This document shows, piece after piece, positions 23,859-37,281 of a stretch of 64,000 nt of DNA. The notes beneath the pieces were generated by a model. The model was given only the letters and a program-made list of their open reading frames with translations. It was not told the DNA's origin and made no database searches. The stretch comes from Ciona intestinalis (taxonomy: Eukaryota > Chordata > Ascidiacea > Phlebobranchia > Cionidae). Position 1 is the stretch's first letter. Every line of letters begins with the position of its first letter. The position numbers were made by a program, and so were the translations under genes. The DNA lies in assembly GCF_000224145.3 (NCBI RefSeq), contig NC_020167.2, positions 1,788,113 through 1,852,112 on the forward strand, written 5' to 3'.

Positions 23859-26268
23859 ATTATAATATATGCTGGTACAATAATACAAAGATATATTACA
23901 ATCAGTCACACGCAACGTTAAGATGAGATACTTTGAATTTGCTTTGCAGTCTCTCTACACAGACGATATAGTATTCTCGCCACCCCAAAACAAAAATTCA
24001 GAAGATCTGTGACGGAAATCGTCACGCTTCACTAAACTGGCGTGTTGCCGACCCCTTTGCATTCCAATTTGTTACGAGATGCCCTTTACCTAGCTAAAAT
24101 CACTCAAATCGGCTAAAAATGGTGCTTTGTAAAAGCCAAAAAGTTTAGCTTTCTATATGACATGTTTGTTTCATTAAAAAAACAACACGCGATATTTACC
24201 TTTGATTTGGAAAAATGTGCACCGCACTCTGGCGCACTCAAAGAGATTGGTTTTAATCTCTTTGGGCGCACTGTTGTACAATTAACCATCATCTGTATAA
24301 CCATATTACACGTTAGTGTACTATGGTTTAACTTTCTGCGCTGATAGATGCAATTAATCGAGTACATACAACGACTAGCTTCTCCAAGAGTCTCCGAACG
24401 AATAGGCCGAATCAGTTAACACAACCGGCGGCAACTAGTTCCTGTTAAAAAATGGAAGTTAGAGTACTGTGGGAGAACATGGGACAACTTTAGCACATGA
24501 TATTTAAATATCCTGATCGTGTTTTAAACAATCAGCGGTCTATGGAAGTCATGAGGATACATTTTTATAATTCATTAAATGTTCTTTGTTTATTACCAAA
24601 TGGGTCGAGAAAATGGAACGAAAAGGTGTCCCATCTTTCCCCACCTTACTATATTATGAACAACAACACGAATTTTTAGCATTCCTGTTTTTAGGGCTAA
24701 ATGCTTTATAGGTGAAACCGCTTTTTAATTGTTGTGACCATTTACCTAACCGCAATAGCTACTCCGAGTAGAGCCGACAATGCTGATTACCAGATATATA
24801 TTTTTTATGGGGTGGCCATACCAATCTGTAAAATCGCTTTTATAGAATGTTGCACTATTTATATGTCGTCTAGTTGCAAAAAAAGCAATAAGCTAAGATT
24901 TTGTATTAGTAGTATTCTGCAACTTGCAGTTTGTAGTATAGTAACCTATACCGAAATCAATTGACTGGGCCTGTTTCTTTGTGGTGTAAACTTTTTAAAT
25001 TTAAAACCGCAATTTTGTGCTGATTTTATACATTTTCGACTATAATCAAATTTACAGTACCCGTAAAAAAGTTTTTTTAAAAGACCCGTCTTACCCCGAA
25101 TCCCGTCTCGCCCCACCCTACTATATTACTAACCTCTCCACCAAAGAAGCCCAAAAGTAAATAAATATTTTCGCACCATCACGGTGTCGTTTATATAATC
25201 AGGCTAGAAAATAGAAATGGTTTAGCAGAAACGCTGTCAAGATCGGTAGCATAGTAACGCTCGCACATACTCTCCCGCTGCCCCAAAAGGGTGCAGCACA
25301 GGCTAGTAGTAGTTGCGAAAACTGCAGTAAAACTTAATGTTAGGGTAGGTTCTATTAATATCATAATAAACTTTTTAGACGATACAGGCATGTTGCAATT
25401 CGATGCTTAAAAATGTGTTACATTATCCAATAGTACATGACAAAACTTAATTAATCAATGTCAACACTGCAGGTATGAATGGTTTCATGGCTTGGGAGAC
25501 TATTCTCATAAAAACAGTTATTTTTTGTTTAGGGGTTAACATTTGAGATGTTATCGGTTATGTGGGTTAGTAGTTACATTTAGCTAATCAGATAACGTAG
25601 AAGGAGAATTTTTCACTGGCACCTAGTATAAAATCAACCACTACTTTTTTGGGCAACACTGCTTGTTATCTTCTTATTTTTAGCTGAGCTGTCACTAGTT
25701 CCAATTTACATTGATTATCGGTTTCGTATTGTTAATGCAACAATGCGGAATTTCAGACGCACAAGCCAATGTAGTAGGGGTTAGGAGTGAGTGTTCAGTG
25801 GTTTTAATACAGTTTGTGTATGCATTACCGCGTTCTTGTAAATTTGTTTTTGTTTGTAGAAGCACTGTATAATTGCTAAACACATCTTTTGTTATTGTTT
25901 TTATTTTTAAGTTTGCTTCATAACCTTAAGGTGCATATTTCATGTAATTGTAGTTCATGCAATAATTATGCACACGCTAATGTATAATTATTGGTTCATG
26001 TATTTTCTCTTATCTTGTCACTGTGGTCTATATGGTGTCATGTCAATGCGGACTCTCCTGTGAAAAACAATGTTTAACAACTTAGAAAAGATAAAATATT
26101 GTTTAAACATTACATTACGGCTTTATATTCTGCAAATGATCTACTAATTTTTATACAGTTATTTTTAAAGCTGGTTTTCTATTAGTTTATATATTGTTTG
26201 TTTGTAAGCTATATGTAAAAATGTGCTAACAAAGTTAAAAGTAATGTTGTAGTCCCCACTTCCCAAAC
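23859..26268. other. divergent intergenic between cortactin (-) and STIM (+)
   Basis: 2.4 kb with both 5' regions. It holds one MITE (24463-24655) and, near 25085-25128, what looks like a lone MITE terminus (CGCCCCACCCTACTATATT). No coding exon was recognised. Confidence 0.6.
24463..24655 (+). repeat. MITE family 1 (forward), diverged
   Basis: AGTACTGTGGGAGAACATGG at the left, TCCCATCTTTCCCCACCTTA at the right, with the body ATCCTGATCGTGTTTTAAAC in between. Confidence 0.7.
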
Positions 26269-29200
26269 ATGAAGCGAAAAAGAAATATTTCCATCAACAA
26301 AATTCGACTTGCTTTGGTCACCATTCTCGCTGTTCAGTTTCCAAACATGCTGTGCTTGCTATCTTCACAAATATCTGATGTTATTGGAGATGCTGGTGAA
26401 ATAGGAGTGCAAAGTTTCAAAGACATTGATTTCACAAGTAAGAACATTGTATATTCTGAATAAAGTGTTTATATATATTTTGAATGCTTGTTTTCAGTTA
26501 TACTTATGATGCAACGGCTAAAAGTTCTAAGGCCTATGCACTCAATTGTACCAAACTACCAAATACTACGTATAATACTTGTAAGACTTTTCAAGTGTTT
26601 TGTATTATACCTATGCTTAATGCAGTCAGATGTATTTTTACTTTGATGTGGCAATTCTTACATACAGACATCTCAGCATTAGACAATGTTGCAAGGAAAG
26701 CAATGAAAACATTGCATGATGATCTTGACCACGATGATGATGGAAATGTATCAATAACTGAAGGTGCAACGGTAAGGAAAATGTATTTATTTTAACACAT
26801 GTCACATGGGGCCCTAACTTAGCTAATTGCAATTGTATTGGTTGTTCTTATTAAAACAATCTACTAACATTTTAACATGTATTTATTTTAGCTTATTTTA
26901 GCTTAGATACATATGACCTTAGCCTAACTTATTGCCTTTTATTGGTTGTTTTTAAACAATTCCCTAAGATAGTAACATATTGACAAGCTTTCTTCTTTAA
27001 TAAATTATTAATGCTCCTGCAAAAACTCCAGTAGGCTATTTAGTATTTAATATATGCTGTCATAAAATGAGTTTGTAAATGTTAAAACATAGCCCACCCC
27101 ATACTATAGTATGTTTAGATTGCAGTTAATAATATTGTAAAGTATCACTATTGTTATGATGATGTCAGACAAGAAATAACAGATTTTGTGTGTAATTAGC
27201 AGTACAACTCTGATTCAAGCTTGAGATTATAACAACCATTCTCTAAATTTAACCCCAATATACAATCTTTTGTCTCATAAATTATTCATCACCATTGGTT
27301 TTCTAAGGTACATGGAAGCAAAACCATGTTTGTTGTATTTTTAACCTAACTTGAAATAAACATTGATAGTAAGTTACAACTTGTCATGTAGATTGCTACT
27401 TGGAAAACAATATAGCCTATACAATATTTTTATTTATATCAAATGCAATTTTGTATATATAGGGTAGTAAATATCAAACCTAAATTCTTTCTTTTGCCCT
27501 TATCGGAATTTGTACAATGATAACTATCGAATAGTTTTATTTTATTACATTTTATGAATGTATTTTTTCTATTTTCTTCAGTTTATCCACCGTGAAGAGT
27601 TCAAAGGACACTCGGGCAAATCTAATCTTCCCGGCTTTGCCACAGACAAAGATGGAAGGATTACTGAACTTGAATTCTGGGAGGCTTGGGCAAAATCAAC
27701 AGGTGGGAAACCCACAAGAATGCATACTGTTAACTTAAACTTATTTTTAAGTAAATACTGCATTTTAATTAAAAATTTATCCAAACAAAATTTCTATAAT
27801 ATACGCTCAAAGACTGTATGGTAGTTGTCGTCATTTTAAAGGCGAGTCATTTCCTGCTTTATAATAAATGCTAACAGCATTATATCCTGTGAAGTTCTGT
27901 TGACCAAATTTCCCTCCTACTTTCACTGGAAGTTCCATACCATATATAGACCCTTACCATGGCTTAATAATGGCTTTGTCTTTTGTATTGCCTGTTACCT
28001 AATTTAACTTAATAACTTTTTGGGGTCAGCTATTTCTAAACTATGTGCACTGTTGAGTGTTGTATATTATCCTAATATCCTGTACATATCTATGATCAAT
28101 AATTATCAAGTGACCTGTAAAATGAATTCTAAATCATCCATTGTGTTTGAATATGCCATGCTTTATAAACTTGAACAAAGGACTAAGACCCACCCTTGGT
28201 AATGAGAAATCCAATCCTGTGTCAATATTAGAATTTAGGTTTTCAAATGAATCTTTTACAGCACTTTGCGAGTGCAGGGTGACGTAATGTTTGACTGGAA
28301 AAACGTCCTGTGTATTCTAACACAACAACATATCTAAGTGTTAAGTCCTATCTCATAAAAAACATGCACATGCGTAGGTCACGTATTTTGCTTTCTTATA
28401 TAATTTGTAACGTGGCCACCATGCCAGCTCAACAAGCTAGTTAAGCGTTACTGAAAAACAATAGGCTGTTGCAAAGTAAAAACACCGGTGTAAGCTTACG
28501 TCATATAATTACTGCATTTTAGTTCAGTAACTGTTCTTGAGGACAACCTCATTGGTCTGTTGACCTTGTGGACTTGGACTTTATAAACAAACCATGAGTA
28601 CCTGAAGCAGTGTAACATGTGGTTTATTTATAGTAACAGTGTAAAATCCCATTTAACGAAACCAATAAGCGCCTTGGGCTTTTATTGCAGATAACGTAAA
28701 TTGAAATTAAATTTACATTTGAGATGTAAATTGCATGATTAACCTGCGTTATGAGTGTCATGCGTGCCTCTGTGTTTGTTAGTAAACAATTTACTCATCA
28801 CCGTCTGTTAGACTCTATGCATCATTGCTTTGTGTTCCACTATATTAATATTCACTATGTATATGACTGATTGACAGTCGAGACATATTATTAATCATAC
28901 TACTGTACATATGTAGTGCACAATTGGACCGTAACACAGATGATGGAATGGCTTTCAGTGGATGTAGAACTTCCTCAATATGCGTTCAAATTCAAGCAAT
29001 ATGCGATTCCTGGTGCTGCAATGCCAATGTGAGTCTTTCAGATGTCATTTACTCATTACACTTAATTTATGGTCTCACAAAAGTATACTTTTACATTATT
29101 GCGCCACAAAGTTTTGGCTCCTTTAACCAACAGAATAAGAATGTATATACTAACTAAAGCTGTTTGTATACATTGTTTGTTGTTGTTCTTTTCATAAATA

Positions 29201-32200
29201 CCCCTTGTTACTTCATGGGTTTTAATTTAACAGCAAGTTTAATTTTTAATTTAGTATTTGCCACCTTTCAAACATAATATTTATTAAATATCTTAACAGC
29301 TAACAGCCAGATTTAAAAAATCAATATTATATCAATATATTTTGATAGCTATGAGTAATCTGTATTATAATCTTCTCTCATAATCAATAATCATTTCATT
29401 TATATGTTTATATAAGTAGTAAGTGCTACAGGCTTGGAGGCTATTTGTTAAATATATCATCTAAGACCTAATTATTGGTATTGGACAATATTACAATAGC
29501 TATCTTGTAAAAAAAGATTTTTTTTGTTTTTAAAACTTCTATCATTTTTAGAAAAGCCGTTATATACATATTATATTTCATTTTAGGCATTTTACTTGGT
29601 AATAACTTATATTCTCCTACTAGGTTTGGGTAAAATAATTCACATATGCCTGGCAACAGCAAGGCTAGCATGTATAGTTGTTACTTAAGTAATGTGATGT
29701 AGTTTTGTTTCAAATTTAAGCGATACACATTTATGTGTCAGCTCTCCTCTCTCATTCCTAACAAATTTTCCCACATATTTTTGCGGACAAAGCACTCCTG
29801 GTGTTACACTAAGGAATTTTATTTAAACCTTTCCACGCCTTCTTTCCTTCCCAGCTTAGCTAGTAACAGCTCAATCGTTTTGTCGCTGGTAGACGGAATA
29901 AAAGAGCACCGACTTAAGATTTGGTTAAAAGCAATGGAAGTGGTTCTGTGTGGATACACAAGTTGTAAGTGCATGAACCCGTACACACTTTGCATTCCAA
30001 TTGACCATTATACCACATCAAGTGAAGCCATAACAATATGTTCCACATTACCCAGATCCACCCACTGAAAGTTTACCTTAGTTTAGAAAATATTTTTATT
30101 GTTAGCAACAACCCAAGGCATTATCACACACAATTATACAACCACAGTTTTTCAGCTTGCTAAACTTTCTTAATTCTTTCCTTCTATCCTATCTGCTCTC
30201 TCTCTGTGTCAACATTCATTAAATCATTCTCTCTCCCCCATTTCGATTGATCCCATCTGCCACATTATGTAGCGTTGGCTCTTTACTCCTTAACAGCATT
30301 CTGGACCACCTGATTTTCTACCACACACCAATAAAAAACTAACCCGGCCGTTTTTCCTTCCTTTTCAGCTTTACAGGTTGGCCTCGCTTGAAGTCCTTTA
30401 TACTGACCAAGAGCCACAGGCAAAAACTTAAAATTCGAGCTACCGAGGCAATATTATTTGGACCCCCGCCATGTAAGATTGTCGTGTAGCTGTACCCAGT
30501 TTCAACTTCCTGTAGATTTCTCTTGATTTGGCTTGACGTGTTCTTAGTTTAACTGGCTGCTGTGGTTAAAATCAGTTCATATTATTTTATGTTTGATGTG
30601 ATATTCTAGCAATGTTTACCAGCTACCACCAATAATGCACAGATTTAATTTGCATCACTTGCACCAGCACTACTGATTAAATAAAAAATTTGCAAATTGT
30701 AAAAATTTCACAAAAGAGTTTCAAAAAGGTTTTATAATTTTAACTAGTTTTGGTATCAAATTTTGTTGCCCAGTATAAAAAAAATTAATGAACAATAGCC
30801 TATATACCAATGTGTAAAAGTCCCTTTTATCAGAAACAATGTGTGGCCCTTTAGACTTAGTGCAATGCTTGTATAGAGGCAGGAAATAGGCAAATGATTG
30901 TTTTATAAGCATTCATTATACTTCTCTTCTTTATGTTAAAGCACTTAGTCACTATGGTAGTAGATTTATCACAGTAGATGATGGTTCATCATGGTGTAGT
31001 AGTGCATATGAACATTGATTTGAGAGCTTCATTGTTTACCAATTATCCAATCCACGCCTGTGGGCATTTAAACTCTTTAAATCCTATGCAACTCCTTAAT
31101 TACTAAAGTTCATATCAGTCCTCTAATTAGGGCATCGCTTCTTTCCATACACAGTAATTCTTATAATATGCTGCTTCTTTCTGGCCTTTACACCTCTTTA
31201 TTTCTTTCACTCAGGATCAAATTTTAGTTTTCCGACACCAATTGCACATTTTTTTTATTTAGCCTTAGTAGTCACTACACTATTTGGAATGCAAGTGTGT
31301 ATGGTCTGTTATCTCATTTTAAACACTCTTTTTATGTTGTAACAAAATATTGGTTAAGTGATCAACATACTCGGTGTTAAACTTTACTCCAAAAGTGAGA
31401 TGAAGCAGTTTATCTTAGGCTCATTTCGTAACTGCAAGTATAAATTCTTTATTTAAATTCCACTAATTCAATTACAACATATTTGTCTTGTCTACCCCAT
31501 GAAACATTGATTTAAATTTTAATAACTATTTTAGATTTAAACATGCTGTCTTTCTAGCGAAGTCCAGCCTAATGAAAGACATTCTGGTTTCTGTTTCCCT
31601 TATCCTTGCTCTTGGAGGGATTGCTTTTGGGATTCATGTTCATCGGAATGCGACTCACACTGTTTCACTGATGCAAAGCAAGATGAACAACCTCCAAAGG
31701 GAGCTTGCTAAACTTGATGAAGAAGATGAGGAAGGTGTTTGGTGAGAGAACCTCTTTAATTTTTGCTTATTTTTTTCTATATTATCCAAACCTGCTAATT
31801 AGACAAAATTGGTATTTTGTCCACCCATAGTATTGTATTTACTTTGAGAGTTCAGCCTCATATCCCAATCCACACTTTTTAGGATGAAAGATCTGGAATC
31901 AACCGAATCTCAATCTTCTGCTCCTATACGAAGAGACTCTGATGTAAATATTTGTTTTTTTTAAGAAATACATATTTGTGTGAATGACCATAAATGCTTC
32001 CTGTTGTCTGAGGCTCTTTTGTCTGAATTATTGTAGGGCTTAATCATTCGATATGGGTGAGGCACACCATGTGAACAACAATTTAGGTCTACCCATTCTC
32101 TAGTAGGGTTTGTTTATAAAACAGTCAGTTATTTCTTCGTAACCTAGTCTTTTTCAAGATGTATTTATCAAATGTATTATATTCGTACACATGACTTACA

Positions 32201-35178
32201 CAGGGCACCGTATCAAATGCTTCGCTCGTATCATCAGCAAGTGGACAAACCAAGTTGATGGAAGTTCTTGATGAACTCGCTGATGTAAAACAAGCTCTTG
32301 AACAAGCAGAAGAGAGATTGAAGCTCAATGATAAACACTGGTCACCACCAACTAGATTGCTCACTTGTTTGAAGGTAAGCAAGTTTATATTTTTTTGTCA
32401 CCTTTTTTGATAAAGTTAAAAAATATGTTTAAATTTTCATAAAAAAATTAGTAATATAATTTATTTACAGACCACATACCAAGTCGAGATGAAACTGCAT
32501 GAAGTGAAACGTCATACTGCGCATAAGAAGGTAGAGCAAGCCAAGGCACAGGTCAGTGGTAGAAACTATTTATATTGCTTTAAACTTTATTTAAATTGTG
32601 ATGGTCTTTATTGATTTTGTGCTTCTCCAATTTTAATAATCGTTCAATTCTGTTTTTCAGTTTCAAAAAATGAAGAAAAAAGTTTCGATTTTCAGTTCTG
32701 TTCAATTCATTCACAGTCGGCAAGTCGATAGTTTTGATCTGGAAGTTCAAGCTGCAAAGTGAGTTTAAACCGCTTTAATCTAAATTTGTGTGTTTGACAG
32801 TTTACTATAAAATTCTGTGTTTACTGTAAAAAAAATTGTGTATTGTAACACACTGGGAATACACAGTAAAAGTTGACACTTTTCTGTAATAACATTGGAA
32901 TATTAACAAATGTGTATCATTTTACATTAAATATATTCTTCCAGAGATGCTCTTCGTGAGATTCAGCGAGACTCTCATGAGCATCGGAAGCGGTGGATGG
33001 AGCTCGAGACGATCCTTCGATGCAAATTCTCATCTTCCCCAACTCGTCATCTACCTGTTGGAACAAAACTCGATGAAGCACGAAAGTTGTCCAAAACGAC
33101 AGATGTTTCAGAATCTGGTGTTTCCATGACAACCAGCACTGAACTAGACAGAAACTCAAATGGTAAATATACTTCCAAGAAATACATTTTTTTGAAAAGT
33201 ACAAGTTAAAAAAATTTTTAAGGATGTTTTGTGCTAACTGTCTACCTAGATTGTTTTTATAATTTTCTATCTATTTTGCACCTTAATCATTCTATTCAAC
33301 ACTTAATATCATTCAAAACTCTTCATTAATTTCTCTTTCAGTCACTTCATCATCAAACAGATCTTCTTATGAAGATTTAGAAAGTGCATCCACTTACAAA
33401 GGTATGCATGTCTGTTCTACTCATCATTTATTTTAATATTTATTGTATGCGTCAAGTGTTCCTTTGGCCATTGTAAGTTGGATGGTTAAAACTGGTATAA
33501 TATGGCATACCACTCCAGTTTTAGCTTAAAGTTGTTCGATAGTAAAAGGCTAATAAATACTCTTAAATAGAATTGATTGAAAAAATAGGAACAGTACTGT
33601 ATTTAAGGAATAATTTTTTTTGCATAAAAGTTATCATAAATTTTATTGAAAACCACATTTCTTTTGGCAGTAAGATTTTGTTGGGTGTTTTGTTTACAAA
33701 TATACCATAGTGCTACACCTATTAATACAACATATTCTTCCTATTCCACAGATGCTTCATCCTTTGCAACAACAGGGAAATTGATGCACAGAAAGCAACA
33801 GGAGTCTTGCCCAGCTCTTGGTGATTTAAGTGGTGACCTGAAAACGAAAAAGCAAAATGAAGCAGTGTATGTTAAACCTGCACACTGTTGGCTTAACGAG
33901 CATGAAAACTTAATTATTTATTTAAAGAAAAATAGTTCGAATCCATGAGTTACTTTTTATAACTCACTATGTGTTAATTATAATTTACATGTAGTCAGTA
34001 CATTTCTAAACTCAGTAATTATTTTTAATCATAACAAACACAGATATTTTGTTAATTAAACCAATATCCGCACAAATTTAAAATGGCATGTGATAAAAAG
34101 TAATCCCAATTGCATACCACCCATAATGGCATGATGACCTGATATAATTTCAATTTGATTTGTTGCATGAATGTTTTGTTTCTATAGACTGAGAGCGAGA
34201 CGACCGGTATCCCTACATTACGGTCCAACGATCGAACACAAACTAACGAACAATAGGTCTGCATTGTATAATGTGATTTAATAATATTAAAGTTCAAATT
34301 TAGTATGTTCAATAGTTTGTATTTTTTAATTAGGAAACTATAATTTTAATTGTTGCTTGTTGCATGAAAAATCTATTTTCAATTCAAATGGATTGACATG
34401 TTATTATTTTTTATGTTGTATTGGGTGAACTAAATTTTATTATTAATTTTATTATAAATTTTATTACAAACTTTATTATTCCACCTTTACTGGTAGACAT
34501 CAATGGTTTTTATCAGAATATAATAAAAAAAAAACAATATTTGCTTCAGAAATAGGTCTGCATCGATGGTGAACATGAAAACCTCTCTGGCGACCAAACC
34601 AGTTGTAAATGTTACTACAATTGCAGAGGAAGCCTCACCTGAGATACCAAAGTCCACTCTGCAACAGGAAGGCTACCATACACTGCCGAAAAAGCGCAAA
34701 TCGCCGATGTAAGTTACAAAACTCAGATTGTATATCTTGTTTCTGCTTGTGTTAACAAAGAGATTATAATTTTAGGTTCATATGCTTTTCTTTACATTTT
34801 ATTTGTTTGTTGGTGGAATTTTATATAATAATTTCATAAGTAACAAATACTCTTTCACTTTCTTAAAACTAATTAGTCTTCTAATCGTTGATTTTGTCAA
34901 ACATCAGGTTCATGAGAAAAAAGGATTCTGTAGCCTCGGCTATGACACCGGAGTCTTACAAAAAGCGAGTTGAATCCCCCGTTCGAACGCCATCATTGGG
35001 CCCGGCTGACACTAAAGTTAGGAAGGCAGAGAGCACTCATTCTTTACCAGAGTTAAATGGCAAAGCAGAAGAGATTTCCCACACAAATGCTACCAATGGC
35101 AATCTTGACACTAAAATAAGCAAAAGCAAGCGATTTGGAACTTTGTTTAAACGCAAAAAGAAGGCTGAGAAAACGTGA
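26269..35178 (+). CDS. STIM: STIM, ER calcium sensor for store-operated entry
   Basis: Exons: 26269-26437, 26668-26771, 27582-27702, 28917-29028, one of 29855-29964 or 30369-30472, 31558-31741, 31883-31943, 32204-32374, 32471-32551, 32661-32758, 32945-33162, 33342-33401, 33752-33866, 34188-34256, 34556-34708, 34908-35178 (698 or 696 aa; human STIM1 685). Order: signal peptide; EF-hand loop DHDDDGNVSITE with all calcium ligands; hidden EF-hand; SAM domain (NWTVTQMMEWL, ELPQYAFKF); one TM segment (ILVSVSLILALGGIAFGI); short coiled coil; CAD/SOAR (VLDELADVKQALEQAEERL, HRKRWMELETILRCKF); Ser/Pro linker; polybasic tail KRFGTLFKRKKK. STIM senses luminal calcium and gates Orai. Phases agree throughout. 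Confidence 0.95.
29855..29964 (+). other. STIM alternative SAM exon A
   Basis: 110 bases, entry phase 2, exit phase 1. Encodes ILASNSSIVLSLVDGIKEHR followed by LKIWLKAMEVVLCGYTS, the second half of the SAM domain. NSS is an N-glycosylation sequon that aligns with NTT in human STIM1 (TNTTMTG). Acceptor CTTTCCTTCCCAG, donor GTAAGT. Confidence 0.85.
30175..30245 (+). promoter_or_regulatory. CU-rich tract between the two STIM alternative exons
   Basis: The 404-base intron between exons A and B has a run of TTCTTTCC, CTGCTCTCTCTCTG and TTCTCTCTCCCCC. Such CU-rich sequence is the kind bound by PTB-type splicing repressors. The regulatory role is inference. Confidence 0.35.
30369..30472 (+). other. 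STIM alternative SAM exon B
   Basis: 104 bases, entry phase 2, exit phase 1. Encodes IFTGWPRLKSFILTKSHRQK followed by LKIRATEAILFGPPP, very close to human STIM1 [21 protein letters not shown]. It has no N-X-S/T sequon. Acceptor TTCCTTTTCAG, donor GTAAGA. Confidence 0.88.
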
Positions 35179-35879
35179 CTACGTTTTAATATTATTGAGA
35201 AACAGTGCGCATGATGTTTCGAAGCAGTCACATCTGCATTTTAACTTCATTCTTTCCGGGTTATGCAATTGCCCTTAGCCATAAACTGCTGTAACTTGTG
35301 TAGATTTTACGTAGTGAAATATCTTCCATGCAATTGAATGGTAATTGAAATCGCTCGTAATTCTGCTAGACATCTGCTGTAGCTGCTTTAAGTCTAACAG
35401 TGCTATTTCCCTACCTTAATGGGCAAGTATAGAAGTACATATAATACAATACATTATTGAGTTAGAGTTACTTTACAGTATTTCTTACTTTGTTTTTGAT
35501 TTTTCACAAAATATTCTACATTCTGATTACTTGTATGTAATATATTCTTGAGAATAGTTTTGTTGGCTTGTCAAATATTTAGAGTTACTTTCGAAAAAAA
35601 TAATTAAATTTGTTGGAGACATTTACTTGGTTGTTATATCATGTGATCAATTTCAAGAGGTATTGGCACTGGGCTAATATGGTAACTTTAGTAATGCTTG
35701 TGGATCACTTTTTTGGGTAACACAAAACTCTCAAGCTTGGGAGGACCTTTGGGAATTTAAGGTATGTCTTTCGTGGACATTTTAGGCGGGAAAATGTTAG
35801 TTTTACACAAGTATATCACTGTTGGAGGTTTTCAGTAACCAACATTAACAAGTCATATATGTACAAGTCTGTTTGGATT

Positions 35880-36085
35880 TATGTGTTAATATAGTCAGTA
35901 TACAACTCCGTGGTCACTAATGGGTTGTCCAAATTATCAGCCATATATAAAAAAATCCAAAAAAAGTAATCATTTACAAAGTAACATACATGGTATCTCG
36001 CAAGCTGACAGGAGGTGTAAAACCCGTGTGATAAAGACTGTCGTTTACCGGCCACGCGAGGATAAAGTAAGTTACATTCAATTAT
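35880..36085 (+). repeat. SINE fragment
   Basis: CTCCGTGGTCACTAATGGGT, TGTCCAAATTATCAGCCATA, AGTAACATACATGGTATCTC and GTGTAAAACCCGTGTGATAA match the tail of the SINE at 51530-51730. Confidence 0.6.
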
Positions 36086-36537
36086 TCATAGTGAGTAACA
36101 ATTATTGACAGGTTGAATTACTGTGAGCAAGAGAATTATATTTTCAAAACGTTTTTAAAAAAAAACTAATCACAGCATATAAAACTGTTTTGGGAATAAT
36201 TTTCCAATAACCAAAGTTCACTTTGGTTATCAAAGTCTTCATCGGTTTGGATAGGAATAAACAGTTTTGTTTCAGTTATTACTTAACCAGATGCTTCGAT
36301 TACGAAATTGCTTTTCGATTACGAAATTGCTGTTCACACGCTTACGTTTGCTTGCTGGAATAGGATAAATGGACTTAAACATATAAACGAGTTTTTATTA
36401 TGAGAAGCAACTTTTAAATGGTAATTTCAACATGTCAATGCATCAAAACTAATGCTCAAAATGGCAAGTAATGAATAGATCCACATATAGTAGGGTAGTC
36501 GAATAAAACGCACCAAGGCCGATTACTGGCGTTAAGT

Positions 36538-36720
36538 TCGGCGCAGTGGCACAGTTGGTTAGCGCGCCTGCCTCTAACCCAGAGGTGATGGGTCAAAGCT
36601 CGTCGATACTACCATTGTGGCCGTATATGTAGCCTATCCATGAGCAAGGAATTTAACGGAAATTGCTTCAACCTAGTGGTCACTGGTGGATTGTCTAAAT
36701 TTTAAACCATACAATATATA
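36538..36720 (+). repeat. tRNA-derived SINE
   Basis: The head GGCGCAGTGGCACAGTTGGT TAGCGCGCCTGCCTC is tRNA-like (A box), with GATGGGTCAAAGCTC near the B-box position. The tail contains CTAGTGGTCACTGGTGGATT and GTCTAAATTTTAAACCATA as in the other copies. Confidence 0.65.
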
Positions 36721-36730
36721 TATAAAATAA

Positions 36731-36936
36731 TATATAGTAGGGTGGGGGAAGGGAAGATGGGACACCTTTAGGACATAATATCCAGATATCCTGATCGTGT
36801 TTTAAACAACTAACAACGGTCTATTAGACTCATGGGGACATAGTTTCATATTTCTTTGAATGTTCTTTGTTTACTACTATATGGGACGAGAAAATAGAGT
36901 TAAAATGTGTCCCATCTTCCCCTATCCTACTGTATA
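36731..36936 (+). repeat. MITE family 1 (forward)
   Basis: GTAGGGTGGGGGAAGGGAAG at the left; GTCCCATCTTCCCCTATCCT at the right. Body as in the copy at 986. It abuts the SINE at 36538. Confidence 0.8.
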
Positions 36937-36939
36937 TAA

Positions 36940-37266
36940 GTTGGGTGGAGAAAGATGGTAATTCAATTCATTCTATTACTTGTCATATTTGGTAGTAAAT
37001 AAAGAATATTCAAAGAGGTACAAACCGTATCCTCACGAATTCTATGGACTATTGTTAATTGCACATAAATTTTCCAATATTATTTCACGGTATATAGCGT
37101 GTATTACTAACATTAAAATCAAGGATTGTAAGCTGTCCCGTTTTACCCTGTTTTCACCTGAGAAGTGAGGGTACAGTTTTGGAATTGTTTGCATTTTCTT
37201 TGTTTACTACTAACTGTTACGAGAAAATAGAATAAAAATGTGTCCCATCTCCCCCAACCCTACTAT
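36940..37266. repeat. compound MITE family 1 (reverse half then forward half)
   Basis: A reverse-orientation piece (GTTGGGTGGAGAAAGATGG; GTAGTAAATAAAGAATATTC) is followed by a forward-orientation end (TTTGTTTACTACTAACTG; CCCATCTCCCCCAACCCTAC). This suggests nested or deleted copies. Confidence 0.55.
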
Positions 37267-37281
37267 ATTTTTGATTTTTGA

